The notes beneath the pieces are model-generated. The model worked only from the letters and a program-made list of their open reading frames with translations. It made no database searches and had not been told where the DNA came from. A program made the position numbers and the translations under genes. A DNA stretch of 64,000 nucleotides from Phytohabitans houttuyneae. GTDB taxonomy: Bacteria; Actinomycetota; Actinomycetes; Mycobacteriales; Micromonosporaceae. The stretch covers positions 496,001 to 560,000 of the forward strand of contig NZ_BLPF01000001.1 of NCBI RefSeq assembly GCF_011764425.1. The letters run 5' to 3'. Below are positions 1-9,530 of the stretch, piece after piece. The first letter of the stretch is position 1, and each line of letters starts with the position of its first letter.

Positions 1-1
1 C

Positions 2-151
2 AACCTGCTGACGGGACACCAGAACAGCGCGGTCGAGCTGACCAACCTCGCCGCCGACGGGGTGAACCCGCAGACCAAGGACCTCGCCGAGCGGATCAAG
101 CAGTCGCGCGCCGACCAGGTGGCGCAGATGCTCCGGATGATCGGAGGTTAG
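2..151 (+). CDS. DUF305-like protein, C-terminal end (partial)
   Basis: An open frame enters from the left edge and stops at TAG 149-151, giving 49 residues. It contains a His followed by AVEL and then NPQTKDLAERIKQ and DQVAQM. This matches the usual tail of DUF305 proteins (H-x3-AV-x-MA ... P-x-V-x-x-LA-x-x-I ... EI-x-x-M), which are often exported and linked to metal homeostasis. The next gene starts 2 nt after the stop and uses the GGAGG inside this gene's end, so the two are probably co-transcribed. The family call rests on a short segment; the N-terminus is outside the window. Confidence 0.5.
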   Translation, partial: NLLTGHQNSAVELTNLAADGVNPQTKDLAERIKQSRADQVAQMLRMIGG

Positions 152-153
152 GC

Positions 154-894
154 GTGAACACTCCTACGCCGCGGGTGGCCGTCGTGACGGGCGGCTCCCG
201 CGGCATCGGGCGGCAGGTCGTACGCTGGCTCGCCGCCGAGGGCCACGCCGTGGTCGTGGGCTACGCCGACGACGCGGACCAGGCCGCGCTCGCCGTCAAG
301 GAGATCGTCGAGGCCGGCCGGAGGGCCATCGCGGTACGGGCCGACGTCTCCGACGAGGCCGCCGTCGCGGCGCTTTTCGACCGGGCGGAACGGGAGTACG
401 GCGGCGTGGACGTGGTGGTGCACGCCGCCGCCCGTACCGGCAGCGGGTCGATCGCCGAGCTCGATCTGTCCGAACTGGACGATCTGCACCGGGTGAACGT
501 CCGCGGCACGTTCGTCGTCAACCAGCAGGCGGCCCGGCGGGTACGGCCGGGCGGCGCGATCGTCAACTTCTCCTCCTCCGACGTGGGACTCGCGCCGGAG
601 GGGCAGGGCGCGTACGTGGCCAGCAAGGCGGCGGTCGAGGCGATCACCCTGATCCTCGCCCGCGAGCTGCGCGGCCGGGACGTGACAGTGAACGCGGTCG
701 CACCCGGCCCCACCGCCACCGACCTGTTCTTCGACGGCAAGGACGAGGAGACCATCGCGCTGCTCGCCGCACGCCCGCCGCTGCAACGGCTCGGCACGCC
801 CGAGGACATCGCCGAGATCGTCGCGTTTCTCGCCGGCCCGGCCGCCCGCTGGGTCAACGGCCAGGTGCTGCGGGCGAACGGCGGCATCGTCTGA
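154..894 (+). CDS. SDR family NAD(P)-dependent oxidoreductase
   Basis: This 246-aa protein is the size of a classical short-chain dehydrogenase/reductase. Near the N-terminus it has the TGGSRGIG dinucleotide-binding motif (about residues 12-19). A VVHAAA segment replaces the usual NNAG, a SSSDVG stretch carries the likely catalytic Ser, and the YVASK box has Tyr and Lys four residues apart. The C-terminus ends with the WVNGQVLRANGG pattern common in FabG-like members. The GTG start at 154 has GGAGG eight bases upstream. It converges on the gene at 903 with only 8 nt between stops. The substrate cannot be read from the sequence; a FabG-like 3-oxoacyl reductase or sugar/alcohol dehydrogenase are equally possible. 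Confidence 0.85.
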   Translation: MNTPTPRVAVVTGGSRGIGRQVVRWLAAEGHAVVVGYADDADQAALAVKEIVEAGRRAIAVRADVSDEAAVAALFDRAEREYGGVDVVVHAAARTGSGSIAELDLSELDDLHRVNVRGTFVVNQQAARRVRPGGAIVNFSSSDVGLAPEGQGAYVASKAAVEAITLILARELRGRDVTVNAVAPGPTATDLFFDGKDEETIALLAARPPLQRLGTPEDIAEIVAFLAGPAARWVNGQVLRANGGIV

Positions 895-902
895 GCGGTC
901 AG

Positions 903-2150
903 TCAGCAGCGCCACATGCGCGGGCCCAGGCTCTCACCACCGTCCGGCTTGTCCTCCACCGCGTGCCCCACGACGAGGCCCGTGTCGGAGACGTCCCGGG
1001 CGGTGGCGACCTGGCCGGCCGGCACCTCCAGCGTCGGGTCGGCGCCGTCGCGCAGCACCTGCCCGGTCGCGTTCACCACCCAGCCCGCGGCGTTTATCGC
1101 GTCACCCGGTTCGAGCGCGTCCAGGTCCGTCACCGCACCGGTGCGGATGTCCCACACCACCGTCCGGCCGTTGCCGTCCGCCCACACGCCACCCGTCGCC
1201 CGGTCACCCGAGATCGCGTAGGCGGCGGCGCCCTCGGTGCCGGCCGGCCGTGCCAGCTTGCGACCCTTGCCGCGCTGGTCCCAGGCGTAGGCGTCGGTGG
1301 CGCTGCCGTCCGGGTAGAGCGCGCCGACGAGCGTGCCGTCGTCGCTGATCTCGAAGACGTTCGCGCCCTCCGGAAGCGGCAGCTTGGTGGCGGTGGTCGC
1401 GCCCGCCCGCCACAGCAGCACGATGCTGCCCTCGCCGCCCGTGTTGCCGCGCGGCTCGGCGTTGATCACGATGTCACCGGCCGCGTTGATCGCCGGCACG
1501 GGGTAGACGTGCCAGTCGCCGGGCGGCGTGCGGAGCCGGGTGAGCACACCGTCCTGGTAGCGGAAGACGTCATTCTTCGCGTCCTCGCTCACGAGGCCGA
1601 CCACGACGCCGCTGGAGTTGACCGCGGTGGCCTGGACCGAGTCACCCACGACCGGCAGTGCCCGCGGCCGGCCGTCGGTCCACAGCACGGCGCGGAAGTC
1701 CTGACCGACCGTGTCGTTGCCGGCGATGTACCGGCCGCTCGGGTCGACCGCCTCAGGCACGATGCCGTCCATCCCGCCGGTGGCGGGCAGCTCCGCCATC
1801 GCGCACCGGCCGGCCGGGACGGTCTGGCTCGGGCTCGGGGACGATCCGGTCGGGCTCGGCTTCGCCGCCGGTCCGCTGGGTGTCGCGGCCGTCGGTGCGG
1901 GCGTCGGGGCGGCCGGTGTGCCGCTGCCGCCGACCGCCGGCGGTTTCGCGGGGTCCCCCTCGGCCGCGTTCAGGGCCAGGGGGACGGCCAGCAGCACGGC
2001 GGCGACCAGGGCCACGCCACCGGCCGCCTCCGCCGTGCGGCGGCGAAAGGCACGGCGGCGCCCGGCACCGACCAGCATCTCGACGTCGAGGTGGGTGGGT
2101 GGCGCCTGCACCGCTTCAAGCCGGTCCCGCAGGTTGTCTTCCAGGTTCAT
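903..2150 (-). CDS. Membrane-anchored extracellular repeat protein paired with SigE
   Basis: This 415-aa protein starts at ATG 2150, which overlaps the sigma-factor stop (ATGA). The layout is a short cytosolic N-terminus with several Arg residues, one membrane segment (about residues 38-57), a Pro/Ser/Thr-rich linker (about 70-110), and then a domain of repeats. The repeats have the pattern A-(V/I)-N-x-x-G-x-(V/I)-V-G, for example VNSSGVVVGL, ISDDGTLVGAL and VSDTGLVVGHA, resembling extracellular HAF or beta-propeller repeats. Single-membrane-pass proteins encoded directly after an ECF sigma gene often modulate that sigma factor. No zinc-anti-sigma HxxxCxxC motif is visible, so anti-sigma activity is only an inference from position. 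Confidence 0.7.
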   Translation of the reverse strand: MNLEDNLRDRLEAVQAPPTHLDVEMLVGAGRRRAFRRRTAEAAGGVALVAAVLLAVPLALNAAEGDPAKPPAVGGSGTPAAPTPAPTAATPSGPAAKPSPTGSSPSPSQTVPAGRCAMAELPATGGMDGIVPEAVDPSGRYIAGNDTVGQDFRAVLWTDGRPRALPVVGDSVQATAVNSSGVVVGLVSEDAKNDVFRYQDGVLTRLRTPPGDWHVYPVPAINAAGDIVINAEPRGNTGGEGSIVLLWRAGATTATKLPLPEGANVFEISDDGTLVGALYPDGSATDAYAWDQRGKGRKLARPAGTEGAAAYAISGDRATGGVWADGNGRTVVWDIRTGAVTDLDALEPGDAINAAGWVVNATGQVLRDGADPTLEVPAGQVATARDVSDTGLVVGHAVEDKPDGGESLGPRMWRC

Positions 2151-2671
2151 GACCGACCCTTTGCTTGCTGGGTGGAGGCGACCGCGGGCGCCTCGAGCAC
2201 ATCGCGCAGTGCGGCGAGCCCCCGGGCGCACTGGCTCTTGACCGTGCCCACCGAGCAGCCGAGCGCCTCGGCGGTGGCCTCGACCGACAGGTCGCCGAAG
2301 TAGCGCAGCGCCACGACCGTCCGCTGGCCCTTCGGCAGCGCGCGCAGCGCGGCGACGAGGGCGTCGCGCTCCTCGAAGCTGTCGCCCGCCGGCGCCGCGG
2401 CCCGCTCCGGCAGATGGCTGCTGAGCAGCACCTTCGCCCACGAGCGCCGCCGCTCGTCGATGTAGCGCCGCACCATGATCCGGTGCACGTAGGCGTCCAG
2501 GTTGTCGGCGGCGCTGGCCCGCTTCCAGTTGACGTAGAGCGCGGTGAGCGTGGCCTGCACGATGTCGTCCGCGGCGAACGCGTCGGCGCAGATCAGGTAC
2601 GCCAAACGGTGCAAGCGCGGCAGCCGCGCCCGCACGTACTCGACGTACTCCCGCTCATGGTCGGGCCGCAT
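2147..2671 (-). CDS. SigE-family ECF RNA polymerase sigma factor
   Basis: This 174-aa protein has the two-domain layout of ECF sigma factors. Region 2 is at about residues 10-75 (YVRARLPRLHRLAYLIC ... DIVQATLTALYVNW), and region 4 at about 105-160 (LPKGQRTVVALRYFGDLSV ... VGTVKSQCARGL), with the helix-turn-helix at LGCSVGTVKSQ. The spacing and the D-x-VQ-x-x-L motif are typical of the actinobacterial SigE family. The start is ATG 2669-2671; the stop overlaps the next gene, so the membrane protein at 903-2150 is translationally coupled and may control it. A dispersed repeat lies in the upstream region. Confidence 0.9.
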   Translation of the reverse strand: MRPDHEREYVEYVRARLPRLHRLAYLICADAFAADDIVQATLTALYVNWKRASAADNLDAYVHRIMVRRYIDERRRSWAKVLLSSHLPERAAAPAGDSFEERDALVAALRALPKGQRTVVALRYFGDLSVEATAEALGCSVGTVKSQCARGLAALRDVLEAPAVASTQQAKGRS

Positions 2672-2779
2672 CGCCGCTCCGTTCTCGGAGTCCTCGGTGC
2701 TCCGGTACTCCTAGACGTCGGAACGGCACCGCCGAAAGGTTGCACTCCCGGCCCAAATTTTTTACGGACCCGGCCCACC

Positions 2780-2890
2780 GCGGAGGGTGAGGCCGCGGGA
2801 AAGCACCCCAAGAAAACGCTCCGCTGCGCTCCACGTTTCCCCGGGGGCCCCGCGCAACGGTCCGGACCACCGCGGGCATCGCGGCAGCTC
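2780..2890. repeat. Dispersed repeat copy with nested second repeat
   Basis: This lies in the 314-nt gap between the sigma gene and the DivIVA-like gene, which has no credible gene. The left part (2780-2800) and right part (2855-2890) are close copies of the two halves of the ~70-bp terminal repeat at 24404-24472. In the middle (2803-2840) sits a different sequence, also found in inverted form at 33094-33142. One repeat therefore seems to have been interrupted by another. No coding capacity is seen. Confidence 0.65.
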
Positions 2891-2985
2891 GCAGCTGGTT
2901 TGGGCCGGCCCTTCCAAGGCCGCACCCCCGATCCGCGAAGGATCTCCGGCGAGCGAGCCCGCCCGCGACGCCGGACCGTCTGGAT

Positions 2986-3681
2986 CTACAGCGCGGAGTC
3001 GGCGGCGGGGAGCGCGGCCTTCTCGCCGCCCGCGTGGTCGCGGAGCTGGCTCTCGATGTAGGCGGTGAGGCGGCTGCGGTACTGCCGCTCGAACTGCTGC
3101 AGCTCCTCGATGTGACGCAGCGTGGCGGTGCGCTTGGCGTCCAGGCCGCCCATCGCCTCCTGGTGGCGCTGGCGGGCGTCCCGCTCGACCTCGTCGGCCG
3201 CGGCCCGCGCCTCGCCGGTGAGGTCGGCCGCGCGGCTGCGCGCGTCGGCCAGCAGGCCGTCGGCCTCGCGCCGGGCATCGCCGAGGTGGTCGTCGGCGGT
3301 GCGCTGGGCCATCATCAACACGCGCGCGACCTGGTCGCCGTCGCCGCCGCCCATCGGCCCGCCCTGCGAACGGGCCCGCTCCAGCTCCATCTGCGCGGAC
3401 CGTGCGGCCTGCTCGGCCGAGGCACGGTCGCGCTGGGCCCGGTCAAGCTGGATCCGCACGTCGTCGAGCTCGGCGTCCATCCAGCGGTCGGAGGTGGGCT
3501 CGGCGCGGCCGCCGGAACGCTCCAGCTGGGCGCGGAGCTGGTTGTTTTCCTCGATGAGGCGGATCAGCTCCTGCTCGACCTCGTCCAGGAAGGCGTCGAC
3601 CTCTTCCTCGTCGAAGCCCCGCTGGCCGAGCGGCGGCTTCTTGAAAGCGACGTTGTGCACGTCCGCCGGGGTGAGCGGCAT
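2986..3681 (-). CDS. DivIVA-domain coiled-coil protein
   Basis: This 231-aa protein starts at ATG 3679-3681, where GAGGAG lies at a good distance upstream; a longer in-frame extension to 3789 lacks this support. Residues 1-60 carry the DivIVA N-terminal signature ([11 protein letters not shown], then [18 protein letters not shown]) that binds curved membrane. The rest is a long Ala/Arg/Glu-rich coiled coil (about 30-210) with repeated ADE/ARREAD patterns. In actinobacteria such proteins (Wag31/DivIVA and relatives) organise polar growth or septa. This one lies away from a division gene cluster, so it may be a paralogue with a specialised scaffold role. Confidence 0.85.
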   Translation of the reverse strand: MPLTPADVHNVAFKKPPLGQRGFDEEEVDAFLDEVEQELIRLIEENNQLRAQLERSGGRAEPTSDRWMDAELDDVRIQLDRAQRDRASAEQAARSAQMELERARSQGGPMGGGDGDQVARVLMMAQRTADDHLGDARREADGLLADARSRAADLTGEARAAADEVERDARQRHQEAMGGLDAKRTATLRHIEELQQFERQYRSRLTAYIESQLRDHAGGEKAALPAADSAL

Positions 3682-3978
3682 CAAACACTCCTCGTTGTCG
3701 GTCGCCGCCCGCGCAGCGACAAGGCCGATTGACGTCCACCGAGGAATCAGGCCAGTGCCGCGACGGCCAGCTCGCACCGACAGTACCAACCCCGGCCGGC
3801 TTCGCGTGGACCCCCTCGGGCGCTCACCCGCGATGTCACCGGGAGGTGGGGCGCGAACCGGCCGTACGGCGGGTCGACGGATCTAGGAGTGGACACTAAT
3901 CTATCTTGCGAACGAACCTCGACGGGGAAGGGACCCCACGGGCGGTGGGCACGGCCGCGGGTCCCGAGGGGAGACCAC

Positions 3979-4760
3979 GTGCCTTTCGCAGGCTGGCGTC
4001 CACTGCGCGCCGGTGCCGGATCCGAGGCTGTCCTCGGTGTCGACTTCACCCAGGCCCGGGTGCGGGCCCAAGCCGGATTTGCCCAGCTTGTCCCGATGTT
4101 GCCGGAGCCGTACCCCGTGTGGGGCACGGTCGAGGAGGGCTGGCAGCTGCCCGGCGACCCCGCCGCCCGGCTGTCGGGCTGGCTGGCCGCCAGCGAGGAT
4201 CTGCGAGCCCGGGCCGTCCTCGGGTACTGCGCCGGCGCGCCACTGGCCTGCGCCCTCGCCCGCCACCTCGCCGACCGCACCGGGGCGCCGGTCGACGTGG
4301 TGCTCTTCGACCCCTCGGTGGCCGGCCCGCTGACGCTGTACTACCAGTTCGACGCGGCGCTCGGCAGCCTCGCGGCCGTGCTGGCCGAGGCCGAGGTGGC
4401 CGCCGCCCGGGAGGCCGCCCTGCGGGACGCCGAGGCCGCCGGTGACCTGGACGCGCTCGCCGCGACGCTCGCCGGGCGGTACACGGCGCTGGCCGGACCG
4501 GCCTGTGCCAGCCAGGGTGTGCCGGCGTCGATCGCCGACCAGATGTGCACCCGGCTCGCCACCCACCTGGGCTACTTCGCGCTCTCCGCGGCCGCCGAGC
4601 TGGCGTACCCGCCGGAGACGCTCATCGTCCTGTCCGCCGAGCACGACCCGCCCCGCTGGGCGGGCGCGTGCTGCGGCTGCCGGTCGGGCAGAACGCGTTG
4701 CTCGGCGACCCGGCCGCCGCCGCCGCGGTGGGCGGCCTGCTCGCGGGCGTGCGGTCATGA
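3979..4760 (+). CDS. Thioesterase-like alpha/beta hydrolase of the NRPS locus (frameshifted)
   Basis: The reading frame starts at GTG 3979, where GAGGGGAG precedes it by a few bases. It runs as an alpha/beta-hydrolase-like protein until about 4661-4668, where the frame breaks. Adding one base restores a tail ending RLPVGQNALLG ... LAGVRS at TGA 4758-4760, overlapping the next ATG. The nucleophile elbow reads GYCAGA, a Cys where type I/II thioesterases normally have Ser (G-x-S-x-G). The Asp in SAEHDPP near the break may belong to the acid/His end of the triad. Position at the head of an NRPS gene run suggests an editing or release thioesterase. A discrete missing base is the simplest explanation for the break. 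Confidence 0.65.
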
Positions 4761-7700
4761 GCGGGGTGGTGGCCAGCGGCAGCGCGGTCGGCGACACCCT
4801 CAACCGCAAGGAGGAGGCGCTCTGGCTGTTCCAGCGCTTCACTCCCGGCTCGGCCGTCGACAACCTGCCCTTCGCGATCCGGACCAGCGCGGCGATCGAC
4901 CTGACCGTGCTGGCCGCCGCGGTCCGTGAGCTGATGCGGCGGTACCCGGTGCTGCGCACCACGTTTCCGGCCCGCGACGGCGTGCCCGCGCGCCACCTCG
5001 CGCCGGTGGGCGACCCGCCGGTGACCGGTGAGGTGGTCGCGCCCGACGACCTACCGGCCGCGCTCGCCGCCGCCACCCGGCGGGCCTTCGACCTCACCAC
5101 CGACCTGCCTTTCCGGGTACACCGCTTCGCGCTCACCGGCGGCGGCAGCGTGCTCATGCTGGTCGGCCACCACATCGCGGTCGACGGGCAGTCCGGCGGG
5201 CGGCTGGTGCCCGAGCTGTGCCGGATCTACCAGGACCTGCTCGACGGCGGCCCTTCCGGCGCGGCACCGGAGGCGGAGCAGCTGCGCGAGGCGCCGCCGT
5301 CCGAGGGCAGCCTCGCGTACTGGACCGAGCGCCTCTCCGGCCTCGACCCGCGGCAGCTCGCCCTCGGCCGCGCGCGGCCCGACCCGGACACGCCGTCGTT
5401 CAGCGGCGGCCGGATGGGGCGCGACCTCACCGACGCCACCCGCACCGCCCTGCACGCGCTGCGCCGCCAGCTGCGGGTCACCGAAAACATGGCGCTGCTG
5501 GCCGGCTTCTACGCGCTGCTGGCCCGCCACGGCGCCGGCCCCGACCTCGTGGTGGCGCTACCGGTCAGCACCCGCGGCGACGCCGGCCACGCCGCGGTCG
5601 GCTACCACGTCAACACGCTTCCGCTGCGGGTGCGCGTCGACCTCGGCGCCGGCTTCCGCCACCTCGCCGGGCAGGTGCGCGACGAGCTGATCGCCGGCCT
5701 GGCACACGCGGACACCTCGTTCGAGAGCGTGCTCTCCGAGGTGCGGCTCGACGGGGCGGGGTGGCGGGCGCCGCTGTTCCGGCACATGTTCAACTTCCAC
5801 CCGCCGGCCGTGGTCGGGCCGGCCGGCCACCTGCCGGACGCGGCGTGGCACCCGGTCGACGCCGGGCTGACCCGCCACGACCTGCACGTCGCCGTCTTCC
5901 ACCGCACCGAGCGGCTGGACATGCAGGTCGAGTACAGCACCGAGATCCACGACCCGGAGTACATCGCGGACCTGGTCGAGCGGTACGAGCTGCTGCTGCG
6001 CGCGGCCGCCGCCGACCCCGACCGTCCACTGTCCACACTCGACCTGTGGCGCCCGCACGAGCGCGCGCTGGTCGTGCCGCCCCCGCCCGAGGACACCTCC
6101 GCCCTGCCGGGGGCGCTCGCCGCGCGGCTCGCCGAGCCGGCGGCACCCGCGCTCGTCGAGGTCGACGGCACGGTGCGCGACCGAGGGTGGCTCGCCGGCC
6201 GCGCCGCGAGCATCCGGCGGCACCTCGCCGCGGCCGGTGTCGGGGCGGGCGACGTGGTGGCCCTGGCCGCACCCCGCGGCGGCGACCTCGCGGCGGCGGT
6301 GCTGGCGGTGTGGTCGCTGCGCGCGGCGTACCAGCCGGTCGACCCGGCGCAGCCGGCCGCGCGCACCGCGGCCCAGCTCGACGACGCGCGGGCCCGCGCG
6401 GTGGTGCTGGCCACCGGCGAGCTGCCGGCCGGGGCGGCCGAGGGGCGGGCGGTGCTCCGGCTCGACCTGGTCCCCGAGGCGCATCCGTCCACTCAGGACC
6501 TCGTCGACGGGCTGCGGGCGAGCGGCGGCGACGACCTCGCGTACGTCATCTTCACCTCGGGCTCGACCGGCCAGCCGAAGGGGGTGGAGATCGCCCATGC
6601 CGCGCTGGCCAACCTCGTGCGCTTCTTCGCCGGCCACCTCGGGCTGCGCGGACACGAGCGGGTGCTGTGGCTGACCACGTTCGGCTTCGACATCTCCGCG
6701 CTGGAGCTGCTGCTCCCGCTCTGCCACGCCGGCACCGCGGTGGTGGCCCCGCCGGAGGCGCAGACCGACCCGCGCCTGCTGCTCGACCTCGTCACCCGCC
6801 ACGACGTCGCGGTCGTGCAGACCACTCCGACGATCTGGCGCCTCGTCGCCAACCGCCTCGGTGACGAGCTGGCCGGCCGCACCGTCCTCTGTGGCGGCGA
6901 GCCCCTCTCCGCGACGCTCGCCGCGCGCCTGCTGCGGTCGGGGTGCCGGCTGTTCAACGTGTACGGCCCGACCGAGACGACGATCTGGTCCACAGTGGCC
7001 GAGATCGCGCCGGACGTCACCGACCCGGTCGGCGTCGGCCGCCCGATCGCCGGCACCGCCCTGCACATCCTCGACGCGCACGGCCAGCCGGTACCGCCGG
7101 GTGTCGTCGGCGAGCTGTGCATCGGCGGCACGGGTGTGGCCCGCGGGTACGCCGGCCGCCCGGAGCTGACCGCCGAGCGCTTCCGCACCTCCGGCGGCGT
7201 GCGGCTCTACCACACCGGCGACCTCGCCACCTGGCGGCGCGACGGCACCGTCGAGCTGCTCGGCCGGGCCGACCGGCAGGTCAAGCTCCGCGGGCGGCGG
7301 ATCGAGCTCGGCGAGGTCGAGGCGGCGCTGGAGCGGCACCCGGGCGTGACCGCCGCCGCGGTCGTCGTGCAGGGCGACCCGCAGGGAGACGGCCGGCTGA
7401 TCGGCTACCTGCAAGGGCCCGCGGCACCGGACGAGGTCGCCGCGCACGCCCGCTCGGTCCTGCCCTACTACCTCGTGCCGGCCGACCTCGTCACGCTGGA
7501 CGCCCTGCCCCGCAACCCGAGCGGCAAGGTGGACTACCGCGCGCTTCCCGCCGTGGTCGCCACCGCGCCGGCCTCCGCGCGCGCCGAGACGTCCGACCCG
7601 CTGGTGGCGGAGCTGGTCGACCTCTGGACGGACCTGCTCGGCGCGCCCGACCTGGGTCCGCACAGCAACTTCTTCACCAGCGGCGGCCACTCGCTGCTGG

Positions 7701-7816
7701 CCGCGATCCTGGTGACCCGGATCGCCGGGCAGATCGGGCGCGAGGTGTCGCTGCCCGAGCTGTTCGCGGCGCCGACACCGGCCGAGCTGGCCCGCGAGCT
7801 CCGGAATGGGAGGTAG
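4757..7816 (+). CDS. NRPS module C-A-PCP, predicted glycine-activating
   Basis: This 1019-aa protein starts at ATG 4757, overlapping the previous stop. The condensation domain (about residues 10-430) has HHIAVDG at about 138. The adenylation domain (about 450-930) has FTSGSTGQPKG, NVYGPTETT, YHTGDL, GRADRQVKLRGRRIEL and the catalytic Lys in NPSGKVDYR. The carrier domain ends the protein with GGHSLL (Ser about 979). By alignment with GrsA from memory the pocket reads D-I-L-Q-L-G-V-I-W, one residue from the well-known glycine code DILQLGLIW. It is the only complete module on the plus strand and has no release domain of its own. The next gene starts 4 nt after the stop. Confidence 0.9.
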   Translation: MSGVVASGSAVGDTLNRKEEALWLFQRFTPGSAVDNLPFAIRTSAAIDLTVLAAAVRELMRRYPVLRTTFPARDGVPARHLAPVGDPPVTGEVVAPDDLPAALAAATRRAFDLTTDLPFRVHRFALTGGGSVLMLVGHHIAVDGQSGGRLVPELCRIYQDLLDGGPSGAAPEAEQLREAPPSEGSLAYWTERLSGLDPRQLALGRARPDPDTPSFSGGRMGRDLTDATRTALHALRRQLRVTENMALLAGFYALLARHGAGPDLVVALPVSTRGDAGHAAVGYHVNTLPLRVRVDLGAGFRHLAGQVRDELIAGLAHADTSFESVLSEVRLDGAGWRAPLFRHMFNFHPPAVVGPAGHLPDAAWHPVDAGLTRHDLHVAVFHRTERLDMQVEYSTEIHDPEYIADLVERYELLLRAAAADPDRPLSTLDLWRPHERALVVPPPPEDTSALPGALAARLAEPAAPALVEVDGTVRDRGWLAGRAASIRRHLAAAGVGAGDVVALAAPRGGDLAAAVLAVWSLRAAYQPVDPAQPAARTAAQLDDARARAVVLATGELPAGAAEGRAVLRLDLVPEAHPSTQDLVDGLRASGGDDLAYVIFTSGSTGQPKGVEIAHAALANLVRFFAGHLGLRGHERVLWLTTFGFDISALELLLPLCHAGTAVVAPPEAQTDPRLLLDLVTRHDVAVVQTTPTIWRLVANRLGDELAGRTVLCGGEPLSATLAARLLRSGCRLFNVYGPTETTIWSTVAEIAPDVTDPVGVGRPIAGTALHILDAHGQPVPPGVVGELCIGGTGVARGYAGRPELTAERFRTSGGVRLYHTGDLATWRRDGTVELLGRADRQVKLRGRRIELGEVEAALERHPGVTAAAVVVQGDPQGDGRLIGYLQGPAAPDEVAAHARSVLPYYLVPADLVTLDALPRNPSGKVDYRALPAVVATAPASARAETSDPLVAELVDLWTDLLGAPDLGPHSNFFTSGGHSLLAAILVTRIAGQIGREVSLPELFAAPTPAELARELRNGR

Positions 7817-7820
7817 CCGA

Positions 7821-9530
7821 GTGTCCGCGCCAAGGGTGGTACCCGACCTGCTCCGCAACAGCGCCCGGCTCGCGCCCGACCGGGTGGCCGTCGCGGCCGG
7901 GACGCACGCGCTGACGTTCGCCGAGCTCGACGCGCGCGCCGGCGCGATCGCGCGGGGCCTGCGCGAGCGGGGCGTCTCCCGCGGCGACCAGGTGGGGCTG
8001 ATGTTCGGCGGCGAGGCGTGGCCGGACTACGCGGCCGCGTACTTCGGAACGCTCGCCGTGGGCGCCACCGCGCTGCTGCTCGGTGACCGCTTCACCCCCG
8101 CCGACCTCACCGAGCTGACCCGCCGGCACCGGGTCGCGGGCATCCTCACCGCACCCGGCCGCGCCGCGCCCGACGTGCCCTGCTGGGTCGCCAGCACCAC
8201 GACCATCCACGAGGGACAGTCCGAGGCTCCGTACCCCGCCGAGGCCGCCCCCGGCGACGCCGCGGAGGTCGTCTTCACCTCCGGCACCACCGCGCTGCCC
8301 CGGGGTGTGGTCGCCACCCACGCCAACGTGCTGCGCGCCCAGGTGGCGTGGCCGGCCGGCCCGCGCGGAAACCAGCCGTGCCTGCACGCGCTGCCGATCG
8401 GCTCGGTCGCCGCGCAGGTGGTGCTTGTCAACTGCGTGGGCGGTCAGCACACGCTCGTCGCGCTCCCCCACTTTTCGGCGCCCGCCCTGGCCGAGGAGGC
8501 CGAGCGCTGGCGGGCGAGCACCGTCTGCCTGGTGCCCGCCATGGGCCACTGGCTGCTGCGCACGCCGGGACTGACTGTGCCGTCGGTCAAGGGGGTCAGC
8601 TTCTCCGGCGCCGCGCTGCCGGTCGGGATCCTCGCCGACCTCGCGCCGGTCTTCCCGAACGCGGAGTTCTACAACTTCTACACCTCCACCGAGGCGTTTC
8701 CGGCGAAGGTGGCCACCCGCTACGACCCGTCCCGCCCGGAGTCGGTGGGCCGCCCGATCGGCGCCTGCGCGGTACGGGTCACCGCGCCCGACGGGACCCC
8801 GCTGCCGGACGGCGAGACCGGCGAGATCTGGCTCCGCTCGACCGACGCGCCGCCACGGCGGTTCCTCGGCGGCGACGGCGACGGCGGGGCCACCTTCCAG
8901 GACGGCTGGACGCGCACCGGTGACCTGGGCCATGTGGACGGCGACGGCTACCTCTACCTGGCCGGTCGGGTCAGCGACATCGTGATCGTGGGCGGCTTCA
9001 ACGTCTCCACGTACCGCGTCGAGCAGGTGCTCGGCCGCCACGAGGCGGTCGCCGAGGTGGCGGTCTTCCCGGTCGACCACCGGGTGCTCGGCGAGGTGGT
9101 GGCCGCGCTGGTGGTACTGCGCGCCGACGCCACCGTCCGCGAGCTGCGCGAGCACGCCGCCCGCCACCTGTCCCCGCGCGAGCTGCCGGCGGTCCTCCGC
9201 ATCGTCGACGAGCTGCCGCACAACGCCGGCGGCAAGGTGGTCAAGTCCGGCCTGCCCGCGCTGCTGGACGAGGAAGGCCCGGCCGCCTTCGTCGCGCCGC
9301 GCGGCGACACCGAGCGGGTCGTGGCACAGGTCTGGTCCGAGGTGCTCGACGTCGGCTCGGTCGGCGCCGCCGACGACTTCTTCGCGATCGGTGGCGACTC
9401 GCTCGCCGCCACCGAGATAGCCGCCCGGCTCGGCGCCCGCCTGGGCGCGCAGGTCGACGCGGTCACCATCTTCGAACGCCCCACGGTGGCCGAGCTGGCC
9501 GCCTCCCTGCATGGAGGAGACGCACGATGA
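7821..9530 (+). CDS. Acyl/aminoacyl-AMP ligase fused to a carrier domain
   Basis: This 569-aa protein uses GTG 7821, with GGGAGG (7808-7813) upstream inside the end of the NRPS gene. Residues 1-490 form an ANL-family adenylating enzyme: FTSGTTALPRG at about 151, FYTSTEAF in place of the usual Y-G-x-T-E, RTGDLGHVDGDGYLYLAGR, and a C-terminal Lys in NAGGKVVKSG. A carrier domain follows with FFAIGGDSL (Ser about 525). It resembles acyl-CoA-synthetase-like loading enzymes more than canonical NRPS A domains. The likely job is to activate a carboxylic or amino acid and load it onto its own carrier as starter or side unit. It overlaps the next gene by ATGA. Confidence 0.8.
   Translation: MSAPRVVPDLLRNSARLAPDRVAVAAGTHALTFAELDARAGAIARGLRERGVSRGDQVGLMFGGEAWPDYAAAYFGTLAVGATALLLGDRFTPADLTELTRRHRVAGILTAPGRAAPDVPCWVASTTTIHEGQSEAPYPAEAAPGDAAEVVFTSGTTALPRGVVATHANVLRAQVAWPAGPRGNQPCLHALPIGSVAAQVVLVNCVGGQHTLVALPHFSAPALAEEAERWRASTVCLVPAMGHWLLRTPGLTVPSVKGVSFSGAALPVGILADLAPVFPNAEFYNFYTSTEAFPAKVATRYDPSRPESVGRPIGACAVRVTAPDGTPLPDGETGEIWLRSTDAPPRRFLGGDGDGGATFQDGWTRTGDLGHVDGDGYLYLAGRVSDIVIVGGFNVSTYRVEQVLGRHEAVAEVAVFPVDHRVLGEVVAALVVLRADATVRELREHAARHLSPRELPAVLRIVDELPHNAGGKVVKSGLPALLDEEGPAAFVAPRGDTERVVAQVWSEVLDVGSVGAADDFFAIGGDSLAATEIAARLGARLGAQVDAVTIFERPTVAELAASLHGGDAR

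Noticed and set aside
2151-2441. N-terminal extension of the SigE partner protein
   Set aside because: It runs antiphase through the sigma-factor gene and lacks sense; ATG 2150 with overlap is the natural start.
4442-4756. Upstream in-frame extension of the glycine NRPS module
   Set aside because: It overlaps the thioesterase gene in another frame and has Arg/Pro-rich noise sequence; the C domain starts properly at 4757.
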